Both the position numbers and the translations under genes were made by a program. Under the pieces are notes generated by a model. The model was not told the DNA's origin and did not search any database. It worked only from the letters and a program-made list of their open reading frames with translations. From Candidatus Sigynarchaeota archaeon (GTDB lineage Archaea; Asgardarchaeota; Lokiarchaeia; Sigynarchaeales; Sigynarchaeaceae), in the NCBI GenBank assembly GCA_030587525.1, contig JAUQYW010000286.1, forward strand, positions 1-14,320: a stretch of DNA of 14,320 nt. Reading direction: 5' to 3'. Positions 14,200 through 14,320 of this stretch are shown here, piece after piece; positions within the stretch are counted from its first letter, which is position 1, and every line of letters begins with the position of its first letter.

Positions 14200-14320
14200 T
14201 TACACACTTTTTATATCTAAAAATACCACGCAATTGGCGTCCAAGTTGATTGTAAAGGATCCTATACCATTCATCGCGACGTTTTCGCTCGTGAATGGCC
14301 TGGGAGTGAAAATTTTCAAG
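14200..14320 (-). CDS. C-terminal end of a gene cut by the right window edge; beta-rich tail, possibly of a glycoside hydrolase
   Basis: On the minus strand an open frame enters from the right edge and ends at the TAA at 14200-14202, giving 40 residues: LKIFTPRPFTSENVAMNG, then IGSFTINLDANCVVFLDIKS and a final Val. The alternating hydrophobic pattern with a final strand of the type A-N-x-V-V-F-L-(D/E)-I-K resembles the last beta-sandwich of several glycoside hydrolase families, which would suit the neighbouring GH1 and DUF4185 genes. With so few residues I cannot name a family. The end is homologous to the remnant at 13631-13774. A second frame on the same strand is also open here, but this frame is the one supported by the homology. 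Confidence 0.5.
   Translation of the reverse strand, partial: LKIFTPRPFTSENVAMNGIGSFTINLDANCVVFLDIKSV

Overview
The window looks like a piece of an archaeal chromosome. It carries an archaea-type zinc-ribbon/tail-anchor protein (DUF2116-like), surface proteins with PKD and Ig-like domains and many N-glycosylation sequons, and tandem winged-helix regulators. TATA-like boxes lie about 27 nt before some start codons, 3' ends carry poly-T runs, and other starts have GGTG-type Shine-Dalgarno sites. The style of the surface proteins would suit an Asgard (Promethearchaeota) genome, but that is inference; no rRNA or other marker gene is present.

Layout from left to right. (1) 1-393: 3' end of a gene cut by the window edge, with a coiled-coil tail. 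(2) 479-1242: a VapBC-like toxin-antitoxin pair (small putative antitoxin, then a PIN-domain nuclease). (3) 1248-2223, minus strand: a winged-helix protein and a DUF2116-like zinc-ribbon membrane protein. (4) 2350-3198: a protein of unknown function with a C-x2-C-x10-C motif. A copy of its promoter/start segment recurs just after it. (5) 3354-6107, minus: a large exported protein (signal anchor, four Ig-like repeats, a DUF1565/beta-helix-like segment, a long glycine-rich tail). The gene is bracketed by 29-bp imperfect direct repeats. (6) 6536-10390: a type I membrane protein (beta-propeller-like repeats, three PKD domains, one membrane helix, about 115-residue cytoplasmic tail), followed after 15 bp by a multi-wHTH regulator. 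(7) 10531-11880: a GC-rich GH1 beta-glycosidase. (8) 11998-13624, minus: a secreted DUF4185 protein and a YbaK-type tRNA-editing homologue in one transcription unit. (9) 13631-14320, minus: the 48-codon remnant of a gene tail, a 71-residue protein, and at the right edge the intact tail of a gene homologous to the remnant.

The content points to carbohydrate processing (GH1, DUF4185, a possible glycosidase tail) beside large surface proteins. The most noteworthy structures are the two homologous gene tails flanking the 71-residue gene, the two repeat pairs that each bracket one gene, and the PKD membrane protein paired with a wHTH regulator. I saw no CRISPR array, transposase, tRNA or rRNA.
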